Assembly: GCA_031119205.1 (NCBI GenBank)
Contig: JAVHYF010000009.1
Coordinates: forward strand, 11,751 to 75,750
Direction of reading: 5' to 3'
DNA length: 64,000 nt
Origin: Moraxellaceae bacterium
GTDB taxonomy: Bacteria; Pseudomonadota; Gammaproteobacteria; Burkholderiales; Rhodocyclaceae
The position numbers were made by a program, and so were the translations under genes. The first letter of the stretch is position 1, and the number at the start of each line of letters is the position of its first letter. The notes beneath the pieces were generated by a model that did no database searches, was not told where the DNA came from, and saw nothing but the letters and a program-made list of their open reading frames with translations. Below are positions 49,700 through 58,606 of the stretch, piece by piece.

Positions 49700-50051
49700 G
49701 CAATCCTCCCGCTTCCCGGTCGTGCCGGGTTGTGTGTCAGATCCGGGGCGTCGTCGCGCCGCCGCGGAGAGCCTTGCGGAAACGGAGCGACAGACTGATC
49801 CGGGTTGCTGGTGCTGGCCCCCTGTGCCCACACCTGTCATTGAGCATGGCATTTCCTTGGCGATGGGCAAGCCCGCGCATGGGCGCCATGCCGCAAGTGC
49901 CCGTAAGGCCATGTGGCACCGGCGAGGGTGCGATTCCGGACTATGCTGGAAAGCGGTCCGGCGCCGGGCCACGGGCGGGCGCGCCAGGGCGCCATCCGGA
50001 CCGGGATGGTGCAGCTGCGGCCGCTCATGCCGGAATCATCTAGGGGGTGCC
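49700..50051. other. 352-bp divergent gap between cyclase and fecR-like genes
   Basis: It must hold two promoters. I saw no convincing operator, repeat or RNA. An open frame continues from the cyclase here, but composition and lack of homology argue against coding. Confidence 0.5.
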
Positions 50052-50504
50052 ATGAGAAGGGCGTTGCTGCTGGTTGTGCTGTCGTGCATGTGTTGCATGG
50101 GGTGGTCGGTCGCTGCGCGCGCCGAGGGAACGCCCATCGGGACGGTCAAGACCGTGACCGGCGAGGCCTCCGTCACCACCGCCGGGGTCAGGGTGGCCGC
50201 CGCCGTCGGTACACCGGTGTTCCAGGGCAGCGTGTTGCAGACCGGGCGCCAGAGCAGCATGGGCGTCACCTTCAAGGACGAGACGGTGATGTCCTTCGGC
50301 GCCGATACCAGTTTCACTGTCGATGAATATCTCTACGCACCGGCCCAGGGCAAGCTCAGGCTCAGCAGCAAGCTGACCCGCGGCAGCCTCAACTACATCT
50401 CGGGTGTCATTGCCCGGCTCAAGCCCGACGCCGTCACCGTGACCACGCCTTCGGGCGCCATCGGTGTGCGCGGCACGCAGTTCCTCGTCAAGGTCGAGGA
50501 ATGA
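50052..50504 (+). CDS. FecR-domain secreted protein
   Basis: 150 residues from ATG 50052. Signal peptide MRRALLLVVLSCMCCMGWSV ends at ARAEG. The mature FecR-like fold has GTVKTVTGEASVTTAGVRVA, a beta-rich core, then VTVTTPSGAIGVRGTQFLVK, the signature of the FecR domain. In many beta/gammaproteobacteria this domain accompanies CHASE2 cyclases; the domain's role in sensing is inferred. It overlaps the OmpA-type gene by 4 bp. Confidence 0.85.
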   Translation: MRRALLLVVLSCMCCMGWSVAARAEGTPIGTVKTVTGEASVTTAGVRVAAAVGTPVFQGSVLQTGRQSSMGVTFKDETVMSFGADTSFTVDEYLYAPAQGKLRLSSKLTRGSLNYISGVIARLKPDAVTVTTPSGAIGVRGTQFLVKVEE

Positions 50505-51127
50505 CCGGGCGGGCCCCGGAGCGCTGCGCGGGCGCCGCACGGTTGCCCTGGTTTGCCTTGTTGCTGGGTCTGATGCTGGGCATCACGGGTTGCTCGAGCA
50601 CGCCGAAGTCCTACGTCGTGCTGCTGCCCAGCCCGGACGGTTCGGTCGGCAAGGTGATCGTCAGCGGTGCGCAGGGTGAGCAGGTGCTCGACCAGGCCGG
50701 CCAGACGGCGGCGCTCGATGGCCGCGCAGCGCGCACACCACCCAGCCAGGCCCAGATCGACAGTGACTTCGCGAGCACCATCGCCGCCCGGCCCAGGCTG
50801 CCGGTGCACTACCTGGTGTACTTCAGCACCGGCACCACACTGACGGCCGAGTCGATGGCCCTGATCCCGGAGATCCTTGCCGAGGCGCGCAGCCGGGCCT
50901 CGGTCGATATCTCCGTCATCGGTCACACCGACACCGTCCAGACAGCCGACTACAACGAGCAACTCGCGCTGGGCCGTGCCTCGGCGGTGGTCGAGTTGCT
51001 GAAGGTGCGCGGCCTCACCGCCGACTCGGTGGCCATCGAATCCCATGGTGAACACAACCTGCTGATTGCGACGCCGGACAACGTCTACGAGCCGCGCAAC
51101 AGGCGCGTGGAGATATCCATCCGCTAG
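50501..51127 (+). CDS. OmpA-family lipoprotein
   Basis: 208 residues. After an Arg/Ala N-terminus the hydrophobic stretch PWFALLLGLMLGITGCSS ends in a lipobox (LGITGC). The C-terminal 100 residues are an OmpA-like peptidoglycan-binding domain: VYFSTGTTLTAESMALIPEI, VIGHTDTVQTADYNEQLALG, RNRRVEISI. It would tether to peptidoglycan from the outer membrane. Its start overlaps the FecR stop (ATGA). CHASE2-cyclase, FecR and OmpA genes together suggest one envelope-sensing module. Confidence 0.87.
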   Translation: MTGRAPERCAGAARLPWFALLLGLMLGITGCSSTPKSYVVLLPSPDGSVGKVIVSGAQGEQVLDQAGQTAALDGRAARTPPSQAQIDSDFASTIAARPRLPVHYLVYFSTGTTLTAESMALIPEILAEARSRASVDISVIGHTDTVQTADYNEQLALGRASAVVELLKVRGLTADSVAIESHGEHNLLIATPDNVYEPRNRRVEISIR

Positions 51128-51403
51128 ACGAGATGGACGGGCCTGGGGCTGCGCGCCCTCAAGCCTGTGGGCCCGAGGCCCCAAGTCTCCAGGCCACCAA
51201 GGCCATTGGCTCCTGTGCCTTCAAGTCTTTCATCCCCTGGACCCTCAAGCCAGCCTGCATTCGTGTCGTGAGTAATGAACCCGGCGACCACGCGCGCACG
51301 CGTGTGCTGCGTGGTGTGCGGTGTTGTGTGTATTGTCCGACCGGGTTTTCGACAACGCGTGGCCCGCTCGCGCGGGGGCCACGATCCAGGGAGAGAAGAA
51401 GAA

Positions 51404-52789
51404 ATGACGCCTTGTCTGTTGCGTGCCGGGGTCCGCTTCGCCAGCGGTCTCGGGTGCCTGTTCTTTGCCGGAGTGCTGGGTGCAGCGCAGCCCGACCCGC
51501 TTGCCGCCAACAACACCGTGTACCCGCCGCCGGCGGACTGGAACGGGACCTTCCGTCCCAGCAACTATGACTACCCGGCGGCGGCAATGCCACCGCGGTG
51601 GCTGAAGGTGAGGCCGTCGGGCCGGCTGACCAAGGGCAACGCTCATGCGTATGCCATGGCGGTCAAGCGCTTCATCACGAAGGACATGTCGGGCCTGGTC
51701 AATGACCCGATGAAGTGGACGCCGCAACAGGCTGGCTGGTACGACATGCCCTGGGGCGGGCAGGGCTCGCCGATGAGCAACGGGGCGATCGACCCGACCT
51801 CGGGGCGCGAGGCGCTGCTGGGTTCCTACACCGGCCAGGTGCTGCAGCCTTACTCGTATCCGTCCAACCCGCCGGCGGTGGCGTTCCAGAACCATGCGGT
51901 CGTCTATTACAACGACGTGGCCGCCGCGAAGCTGGGCCAGATATGGCGGAACCCCTTCAAGCCTGATGTCACCGAGGTGCAGTTTCCCGAGGGGTCGATG
52001 GTCGTGAAGGTGGAAGGCGCGACCCTGACCGAGGAGCAATGGCCGGTGCTGAAGAATTCCTCGGTGTCCTACATCTACCGGCCGAGCGTGGCCTCGCTGT
52101 CCAACCCGGACCCGACCAAGCGGGTGCCGGTGGTGACGCCGATGCGCTTCCTGCAGATGGCGGTGCGTGTGAAGGACCGGATGGCTGCGCCGGAAACCGG
52201 CTGGGTGTTCATCGCCTTCGCCTACGACACGCGCTCCACCGGCGCGACAGTGTGGGACCGCGCGATTCCGGTCGGCGTCATGTGGGGCAACGATCCGAAG
52301 CTGGCCCGCTATCCGGACGGGCTGGGACCGGGCGGCGTGCTGCAGGAGACCTGGGTCAATCCGGGTCTGCCGGGTTTCATCATGGACGGGCTGGGTTGGG
52401 GCGGACGTCTGGCCGGGCCGCTGGATGTCGGCATCCGGCACAACGCGGTCACCGTGTCCGGTCAGCGGTTCGGCGAGAAGAACCCGCTGCCGGCGACCAG
52501 TTGCGTCAGCTGCCACAGTGCGGCGCAGTATCCCTTCGTCGCCAACCTGTACCCCTCGCCGAACATGGTCTTCCCGCCCGAGGGCGGACAGTTCCTGTTC
52601 TTCGATCCGGGCTCACCGCAGTGGGCGCAATGGTTCCAGAACCGACCGGGTGCGCTGGCGCTGTCCGGCAAGGGCCGCAAGGGCATCGTCGGGATCGACT
52701 ACGACATGATGCTGACATTCGCCGTGATGACGGCCAACGGCTCGGCCGACACGGACGGTTTCATCCGCAATCCGCGGGCGGGGCACTGA
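51404..52789 (+). CDS. Secreted protein with single CxxCH heme motif, unknown function
   Basis: 461 residues from ATG 51404; GGGAGAG lies about ten bases upstream. Signal peptide (MTPCLLRAGVRFASGLGCLF, cleavage near LGAA). Most of the body is a novel-looking beta-rich domain with YPPPADWNGTFRPSNYDYPA near its start and DMPWGGQGSPMSNGAIDPTS. Late in the sequence is ATSCVSCHSAAQYPF: CVSCH is a c-type heme attachment motif. A distal Met (NMVFPP, or the MMLT segment) could be the sixth ligand. It may be a periplasmic mono-heme cytochrome fused to a large domain. I do not recognise the family. It follows the OmpA gene by 276 bp. Confidence 0.75.
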   Translation: MTPCLLRAGVRFASGLGCLFFAGVLGAAQPDPLAANNTVYPPPADWNGTFRPSNYDYPAAAMPPRWLKVRPSGRLTKGNAHAYAMAVKRFITKDMSGLVNDPMKWTPQQAGWYDMPWGGQGSPMSNGAIDPTSGREALLGSYTGQVLQPYSYPSNPPAVAFQNHAVVYYNDVAAAKLGQIWRNPFKPDVTEVQFPEGSMVVKVEGATLTEEQWPVLKNSSVSYIYRPSVASLSNPDPTKRVPVVTPMRFLQMAVRVKDRMAAPETGWVFIAFAYDTRSTGATVWDRAIPVGVMWGNDPKLARYPDGLGPGGVLQETWVNPGLPGFIMDGLGWGGRLAGPLDVGIRHNAVTVSGQRFGEKNPLPATSCVSCHSAAQYPFVANLYPSPNMVFPPEGGQFLFFDPGSPQWAQWFQNRPGALALSGKGRKGIVGIDYDMMLTFAVMTANGSADTDGFIRNPRAGH

Positions 52790-52816
52790 TACGGCAGCCC
52801 GGCGGCGGAGCGGGGT

Positions 52817-55800
52817 TCAGCCCAGGACCTCGCGCCGCCGCCGGGCGATGCGCTCGCTCCAGCCGACGGCCCCTTGCTTGCGGGCCAGTGCGTCGGCGCG
52901 ATCGAACTCGGCGGCCGCCTCGCCGCTGCCGCCGACGGGAGTCGGCAGTGCGGCAAGCGCCGCCGCGCGTTCGGCCAGCAGCGGGCTCTTGAACTGCAGC
53001 TCGCCGTTGCCTGTGATGCGTGCCAGCTGGCGGTCGATGCGCTGCAGGGCGAGTGCATGTTGCCCAAGCTGGCCCAGGATCTCGGCTTCCAGCGTGGTGA
53101 ACCAGGGTTGCCAGTTCTCGAAGCCAGTCTGCGCCCAGCCTTCCAGTCCGGCCTGTACGTCGACCAGACCTTCGGCCCAGCGTTGCTGGCCGTGGGCCAG
53201 TGCCCAGCCGCGCGCAACCCGGGCCATCGCGATGAATTCCGGGAAGCCGAACTGGCTGGAGAAATCGATGCAGCGCTCCGCCATGGTCAGGGCTTCGACC
53301 GTGTCGCCGCGCATCACCGCAGTGTTGAAATTGGCCAGCATCGCGAAGCCCATCGTGTGCGGCTGGGTCAGGCCTTCGGCGACCAGCAGGGCTTCGGCGG
53401 CGATGCGCCGCGCGGCGTCGGGAAAGCCGAGCACCTGTGTCGCCAGCGCCAGGTAGAAGCGGCCGAACACGCCGAAGTCCATCAGGTACACCGGGTACAA
53501 GGCCGCGTCGCGCTGCGGTTCGTAGAGCGCCGTCGATTGCGACAGGTGCTTGTGGGCCGCGTCGGACTGGCCGAGGTGGAAGTGCACCATGCCTGCCATG
53601 TTGTGCGCGGCCATCGCGGCTTCCGTGTCGCCCTGACGCTGGGCGCTGGCCTGCAGCAACTGGTCGACCAGGCGGCTGGCCGTCGCCAGGCGGGCGCGAC
53701 CCCAGTTGAACAGGCACCAGCCGTAGCTGGTCGGGAACAGGCGCGGTTGCCCGGGCAGGATCTGGCTCAGGCCGTAGGCACGTTCCTGCACCTGGCCGAA
53801 CTCGGCACTGCCGGGTCCGAGCAGGACCATGGTCGTCGGCCCCAGCATCGACAGCAGGCCGAGTTCAGCCGCGTCGCGCTTCGGCCCGGCTGGCGCATGC
53901 CCGAGCGCATCCACGCCGGCGCGCAGGTGGCCCGCCGCTTCGCGTGGTGCGCCGCGCGACAGCGCCTGCCCGCCGGCGGCCTGCCACCAGGGCGCGGCAC
54001 GCAATCCCTCGCCGGCGCGGCTCAGGTGTCGCGCCGCGAGTTCGGGTTGCAGCTCGATGCGGTCGTTGAAACGGCTCAGCAGGGCATCGGCGACGCGTCC
54101 ATGCAACTCGGCGCAACGCCTGGGCGGAATCGACGCATAGGCGGTGTCCTCTACCAGCGCATGCTTGAAGCGCAGGCGTTCGCCGTCGGCGCTCGCAGGT
54201 AGCACCAGGCCGCTCTCCAGCATCCAGCGCAGCCCGTCCTGCAGCATGGCTTCGCTGTCCGGCATGGCGGCCGCAGCGAGCAGGCTGCGGTCGAACTCGC
54301 GGCCGATGACCGAGGCGAGTTGTGCCACTGCCTTGCCATCGGCCGGCAAGCGGTCCAGCCGCTCGGTCAGCAGGTCGACCAGGGTGTCGGGTACCTCGCG
54401 CGCGGCACCGATACCGGCGGGCGTGCTGCGCTTCTTCTCGACCAGCATGCGCGTCATCTCCTCGATGAACAGCGGCACGCCGTCGGTACGCCCGACGATG
54501 GCAGCCAGCCACTCGGGGGGCAGTTCAGCCAGCGTCGACTGCTGCACGACGATGGCCTCGGCGTCGGCGTCGGACAGGCGCGGTAGCGGCAGCAGGATGA
54601 AGTCCTCGCTCTCCGTCCACGGCGCGTCGAAGCCGGGGCGGGTGGTCATCAGCAGCAGGATGGGGGCGGTATTGCCGTTGGCGAGCAGCTGGCCGAGCAA
54701 TTCCAGCGAGGTCGGATCGATCCAGTGCAGGTCCTCGACGATGACCAGCAGCGCCCGTTCTTCAGCAAGCCCGAAGAAGTAGCGGGTCAGCGAGCGCTCG
54801 TTTGCCACGCCCACCTGGTGGTGGGCCAGACCGGCGAAGTAATGCTTCAACGCTTCCTTCGTCAGCTGCAGCTGCATCGGTGGCGGCATGCCCAGCGGCG
54901 GGTAGCGCTCATCGAAAGGCACGCCAAGCAGGGCCGCGACCAGCGCGCATTCGCGCGGCTCGTCGATGCCGGCGATCGCCAGCTGCGCCTCCAGCTTGTC
55001 CATCTGCTCGCCGGGCGTGTCGTTGCCGGTGAGGCCGGCCGCCGTCTTCATGTGTTCGACGAAGGGTTGCAGCGCGCTGTTCGTATGGAAGGGCGAGCAT
55101 TGCAGGCGCAGCAGCGTGTGGCCCTGCGGTGGCAGCGAGTGATCGAAGGCGGTGATCAGGCGCGACTTGCCCAGGCCCGGCTCGCCGATCACCAGGGCGC
55201 CACAGGTGCGGCCGGCGATGACGCGTTGCCAGTGCGCCTGCAGCGTGGCGAGCTCGGCGTCGCGGCCCACCATCGGCAGGCTGGTGTCGCGGCCGCGCCA
55301 GGCGGAGCGGCTGTCCAGCGACAGGGCGCGACGCAAGGCGCTGATGGCTACCGGCTTGTCGAAGCCTTTCAGCACATGCTCGCCGAGCTCCTCGAATTCG
55401 AACTGTCGACCGGCGATGCGTCGCGTGCTCTGCGCGACACCGATGCAGCCCGGCGGCACCGCGGCCTGGATGCGCGCGGCAAAGCTCGGCGTGGCGCCGG
55501 CCACAGCCACGCCCTGGCTGACACTGATGGCCACCATGCCGGTGGCGAGCCCGATGCGCAGGGCCAGTGGTTCGCCAGGGGCAGGCTCGATGCGCGGCAC
55601 TTCGCTGACCAGCGCCAGCGCGGCGTGCATCGCGCGGGCAACGTCATCCTCGTTGGCAACCGGGTAACCGAAATAGATATCGACGCCGTCACCCACGATG
55701 CGTGCCACGAAGCCGCCGAAGCGTGCGGCGATCTGGCGCACCGTGTCCTGGTAGCGCTGCAGGGTCACCAGCAGGTCGTCGGGATCGATGCGCTGGGCCA

Positions 55801-55948
55801 GGTCGGTGGAGCCGACCAGGTCGCAGAACAGCACGGTCATCTGCCTGCGTGTCGTGCGCGGGGAGTCCTCGGCCAGGAGTGGCGCACCGCAATGGGCACA
55901 GAAACGGCCACCGGGTGGCGTGACGGCTTGGCAGCGTGGGCAGGACAT
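52817..55948 (-). CDS. Zinc-ribbon/class III cyclase/AAA-ATPase/TPR multidomain protein
   Basis: 1043 residues from ATG 55948. Double Cys ribbon CPRCQAVTPPGGRFCAHCG, then a cyclase domain (LFCDLVGSTDLAQRID and RIVGDGVDIYFGYP). In the third motif the usual TPN-x-AARLQ reads TPSFAARIQ, so the transition-state Asn is Ser; the conserved Lys before GDGV is also changed (Arg). Next an AAA/NB-ARC-like ATPase with Walker A GEPGLGKS and Walker B LLVIVEDLHW, then a C-terminal TPR-like helical region. The cyclase could be weak or purely regulatory. It is divergent from the SulP-STAS-cNMP gene. Confidence 0.88.
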   Translation of the reverse strand: MSCPRCQAVTPPGGRFCAHCGAPLLAEDSPRTTRRQMTVLFCDLVGSTDLAQRIDPDDLLVTLQRYQDTVRQIAARFGGFVARIVGDGVDIYFGYPVANEDDVARAMHAALALVSEVPRIEPAPGEPLALRIGLATGMVAISVSQGVAVAGATPSFAARIQAAVPPGCIGVAQSTRRIAGRQFEFEELGEHVLKGFDKPVAISALRRALSLDSRSAWRGRDTSLPMVGRDAELATLQAHWQRVIAGRTCGALVIGEPGLGKSRLITAFDHSLPPQGHTLLRLQCSPFHTNSALQPFVEHMKTAAGLTGNDTPGEQMDKLEAQLAIAGIDEPRECALVAALLGVPFDERYPPLGMPPPMQLQLTKEALKHYFAGLAHHQVGVANERSLTRYFFGLAEERALLVIVEDLHWIDPTSLELLGQLLANGNTAPILLLMTTRPGFDAPWTESEDFILLPLPRLSDADAEAIVVQQSTLAELPPEWLAAIVGRTDGVPLFIEEMTRMLVEKKRSTPAGIGAAREVPDTLVDLLTERLDRLPADGKAVAQLASVIGREFDRSLLAAAAMPDSEAMLQDGLRWMLESGLVLPASADGERLRFKHALVEDTAYASIPPRRCAELHGRVADALLSRFNDRIELQPELAARHLSRAGEGLRAAPWWQAAGGQALSRGAPREAAGHLRAGVDALGHAPAGPKRDAAELGLLSMLGPTTMVLLGPGSAEFGQVQERAYGLSQILPGQPRLFPTSYGWCLFNWGRARLATASRLVDQLLQASAQRQGDTEAAMAAHNMAGMVHFHLGQSDAAHKHLSQSTALYEPQRDAALYPVYLMDFGVFGRFYLALATQVLGFPDAARRIAAEALLVAEGLTQPHTMGFAMLANFNTAVMRGDTVEALTMAERCIDFSSQFGFPEFIAMARVARGWALAHGQQRWAEGLVDVQAGLEGWAQTGFENWQPWFTTLEAEILGQLGQHALALQRIDRQLARITGNGELQFKSPLLAERAAALAALPTPVGGSGEAAAEFDRADALARKQGAVGWSERIARRRREVLG

Positions 55949-56260
55949 GTGGGGTTCCTTGGGAAAGGCGGTCGGCGCACGGTCACACCGACCGTGCCGC
56001 TCCTGCCCGACAGCAGCAGCGAGACTAGCAACGGCCCTCGTCCGGGGCAAGGGTTCCCGTGCCTCGATCTGCGTCGTGATCCGCACTCTCGCTGCGAGCC
56101 CGGGGCCCGGTGTGCCAGGCGGGCTTGCCGGTCGACACCTGGCCTGCCTCCGGCCGCGATCCGGCCGGCCCCGGGCGCCCATCAGGTCCATGGGCCGGGC
56201 GCGCGGGCGAAAGACTGACTATGCTTGGGCACCACGACCCGCACAGGTGCCGGCAAGGCC
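55949..56260. other. 312-bp divergent gap between cyclase/ATPase and SulP genes
   Basis: No gene, repeat or clear operator recognised. A TATGCT box at 56220-56225 is a weak -10 candidate for the SulP gene. Both promoters should lie here. Confidence 0.45.
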
Positions 56261-58585
56261 ATGCGCTTCCCCGCTCTCGCTTGTCTGTCTTCCGGCTTCA
56301 TGCAGCGCTGGCGGTCGCGTTTCGCCATCGGTGTGTCGGCGATGTCGAATGCCTTCGAGCACACGCCCGAGAACATGGCCTACGGGCTGCTCGCGTTCGC
56401 CGCGCTGGGTCCGGCCTTCGGCCCCACGGCGATGGCGACGGTCCTGCTCGGTACGGTGATTGCCAATGTCATTGCCTCCGCGCTGGGGGGCGGGCGACTG
56501 GCAAGCGGGCCGCGTGCTGCGTTGTCGCTGCTGACCGGCGGCTTCGTCGCTGCGCTGTCGGCCACCCTGGCATCGACCGGCGAGGCGGCCCCCTCGCATG
56601 TGCTCACGCTGTGCGCATTGGGCGTGGCCGGTGCCGGCGTGCTGCAGGCAGGTTTCGGCGTGCTGAAGCTCGGCAGCATCGTGAAGTACACCCCGCATCC
56701 GGTGCGCGTCGGCGTCACCAGTGGGGTCGGGTTGCTGCTCGTGATCACTTCCTTGCCGGTCGTCACCGGGCATGCCTTCGGCAGTGGTCTGCGCGCCACC
56801 TTCGAGACTCCGCAGCTTGGCGCCATCGTCGTCGGCCTGTGCGCGCTGCTCGTCACCGGCCTTGCGATGCGTGCGAGGACACGCGTTCCACCCGTGCTCA
56901 TCGGTCTTGGCACCGCCACCGCACTGCACTTCGCCATGGGGCGCTGGCTGCAGATTGCGGATGCCGGGGCGCTCATCGGTGCTCCCGTCATGCCTGCCAG
57001 CGGCTTCATCGCGCTGGACCCGGCTTACCTCTTGCGCACCGACTTCCTCGACCCTCGCCTGCTGGCGTTGATCGGTTCGTACGTGGTGACCGCTGCAGCC
57101 CTGTGCAGTCTGGATTCCCTGATCGCGGTGTCGGTGGTGGATGGCCGCCTGCGCCGGCGGCGGGATGCCAATCGCGAACTGTGCGCGCAAGGCCTCGCCA
57201 ACATCGCGGCCGGGCTGGTGTCCGCCCAGCCGTACTCACCCTCGATGCCGCGCACCCTGTCACTGGTGCTGCCCAATCCGGACCAGCGTCATATCGTGCT
57301 GGTGTATGCCGTGTTGATGCTGGCCCTGCTGTGGTTCGCACCGCAGGTGGTGGGGCAGGTGCCGCGCAGCGCCGTGGGAGGGGTCATCCTGTTGCAGGGC
57401 TTCGGCATGGTGTTGCCCGTTTTCTGGCACACCCCGCTGCAGCGCTGGCGGCAGCGCGGACAGCGCACCGCTGAGCCGGGCAATGCCGCCTCACCCCCGC
57501 CGGTGCGCCTCGCCGACTGGGCCGTGGAGCTGTCGGTGGCGCTGGGGGCAGTCATCTTCGGGCTGGGGCCGGCGGTGCTGATCGGCGCCGCCTGCGCGGT
57601 ACTGCTCTTCGTGCGGGCCAACATGCGCGACGTCGTGCGCCACGAGTGGTCTGGCGAGACACGTCGCTCGCTCAAGGCGCGCCCGCCGGCGCTCACCGGG
57701 GTGCTCGCGCAGGAGGGGTCCAGGATCGCCCTGCTGGAACTGCAGGGGGCGCTGTTCTTCGGCACCGCCGACGGCTTGCGCACGCGGCTGGAGGGTATCG
57801 AGACATCGGTGGATACCGCGATCCTCGACCTTCAGCAGGTGACCGAGATCGATGTCACGGCAGCGCGGATCCTTGTCGAGATCGCCCAGCACTGGCAGCA
57901 AGGTGGGCGGACCCTGGTGTTCGCGGAATGGCCTGCGGGAGATGCACGTCGCATGCTCGTCGAAACGGCGGGGCCGCCGCAGGCGCGCAAGGCGCTGTTG
58001 TTTGCCGACACGACCGACCGCGCGCTGGAGCAGGCCGAGGACCGCCTGCTGGCAAGCATGGGGCCGGATGGTGGCGAAGCAGGCCGGGCGCTGACGCTGG
58101 CCGACACCATGCTCGGGCGCGAGCTCACGTCCGGCGAACTTGCCTCATTGGCCAGCGTGCTGAAGACCCTGCACTTCCAGCGCGGGGAGATCCTTTTCAG
58201 GGTCGGCGACCCCGGTGACGGTCTGTACGTGAGCCTGCAGGGTGATATCGGCCTGCGCATTCCCGGTAGTGCGCGCCGCCTCGCGTCCTTTGCGCCCGGC
58301 GTGATCATCGGCGAGATGGCCAGTCTCGCCCGCAGCACGCGCTCTGCCGAAGCAGTGGCCGAGTCGGATGTCATCGTCCTGAAGCTGTCGCTGGATGCCC
58401 TCGACCGCTTGCTCGTCGAGCAGCCGGCGCTTGCCGCCAAGCTGCTGAAGAACATGTCGCTGCATCTGGCCGACCGGGTGCGGGCGCTGACCGGTGATCT
58501 GTCGCACTGGGTGGCGCGTGCGGCGGCGAGGCGGGTCGGCTCCTCCGTCAGCACACAGGTGCATGACGCCGAGTCGCTCGGCTAG
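56261..58585 (+). CDS. SulP-family anion transporter with STAS and cNMP-binding domains
   Basis: 774 residues from ATG 56261; TTG 56225 is an alternative. Ten to twelve membrane segments with SulP features (SNAFEHTPENMAYGLLAFA, SLDSLIAVSVVDG and GQVPRSAVGGVILLQGFGMV). Residues about 475-570 are a STAS domain (TAILDLQQVTEIDVTAARIL). Residues about 640-770 form a CRP-type cNMP-binding domain with GEMASLARSTRSAE keeping the phosphate-binding Arg. SulP proteins move sulfate, bicarbonate or dicarboxylates; the substrate here is unknown. Its cNMP domain and the divergent cyclase form a plausible source-receiver pair. Confidence 0.9.
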   Translation: MRFPALACLSSGFMQRWRSRFAIGVSAMSNAFEHTPENMAYGLLAFAALGPAFGPTAMATVLLGTVIANVIASALGGGRLASGPRAALSLLTGGFVAALSATLASTGEAAPSHVLTLCALGVAGAGVLQAGFGVLKLGSIVKYTPHPVRVGVTSGVGLLLVITSLPVVTGHAFGSGLRATFETPQLGAIVVGLCALLVTGLAMRARTRVPPVLIGLGTATALHFAMGRWLQIADAGALIGAPVMPASGFIALDPAYLLRTDFLDPRLLALIGSYVVTAAALCSLDSLIAVSVVDGRLRRRRDANRELCAQGLANIAAGLVSAQPYSPSMPRTLSLVLPNPDQRHIVLVYAVLMLALLWFAPQVVGQVPRSAVGGVILLQGFGMVLPVFWHTPLQRWRQRGQRTAEPGNAASPPPVRLADWAVELSVALGAVIFGLGPAVLIGAACAVLLFVRANMRDVVRHEWSGETRRSLKARPPALTGVLAQEGSRIALLELQGALFFGTADGLRTRLEGIETSVDTAILDLQQVTEIDVTAARILVEIAQHWQQGGRTLVFAEWPAGDARRMLVETAGPPQARKALLFADTTDRALEQAEDRLLASMGPDGGEAGRALTLADTMLGRELTSGELASLASVLKTLHFQRGEILFRVGDPGDGLYVSLQGDIGLRIPGSARRLASFAPGVIIGEMASLARSTRSAEAVAESDVIVLKLSLDALDRLLVEQPALAAKLLKNMSLHLADRVRALTGDLSHWVARAAARRVGSSVSTQVHDAESLG

Positions 58586-58606
58586 CGCACAGCCGCTGCG
58601 CCGGGA

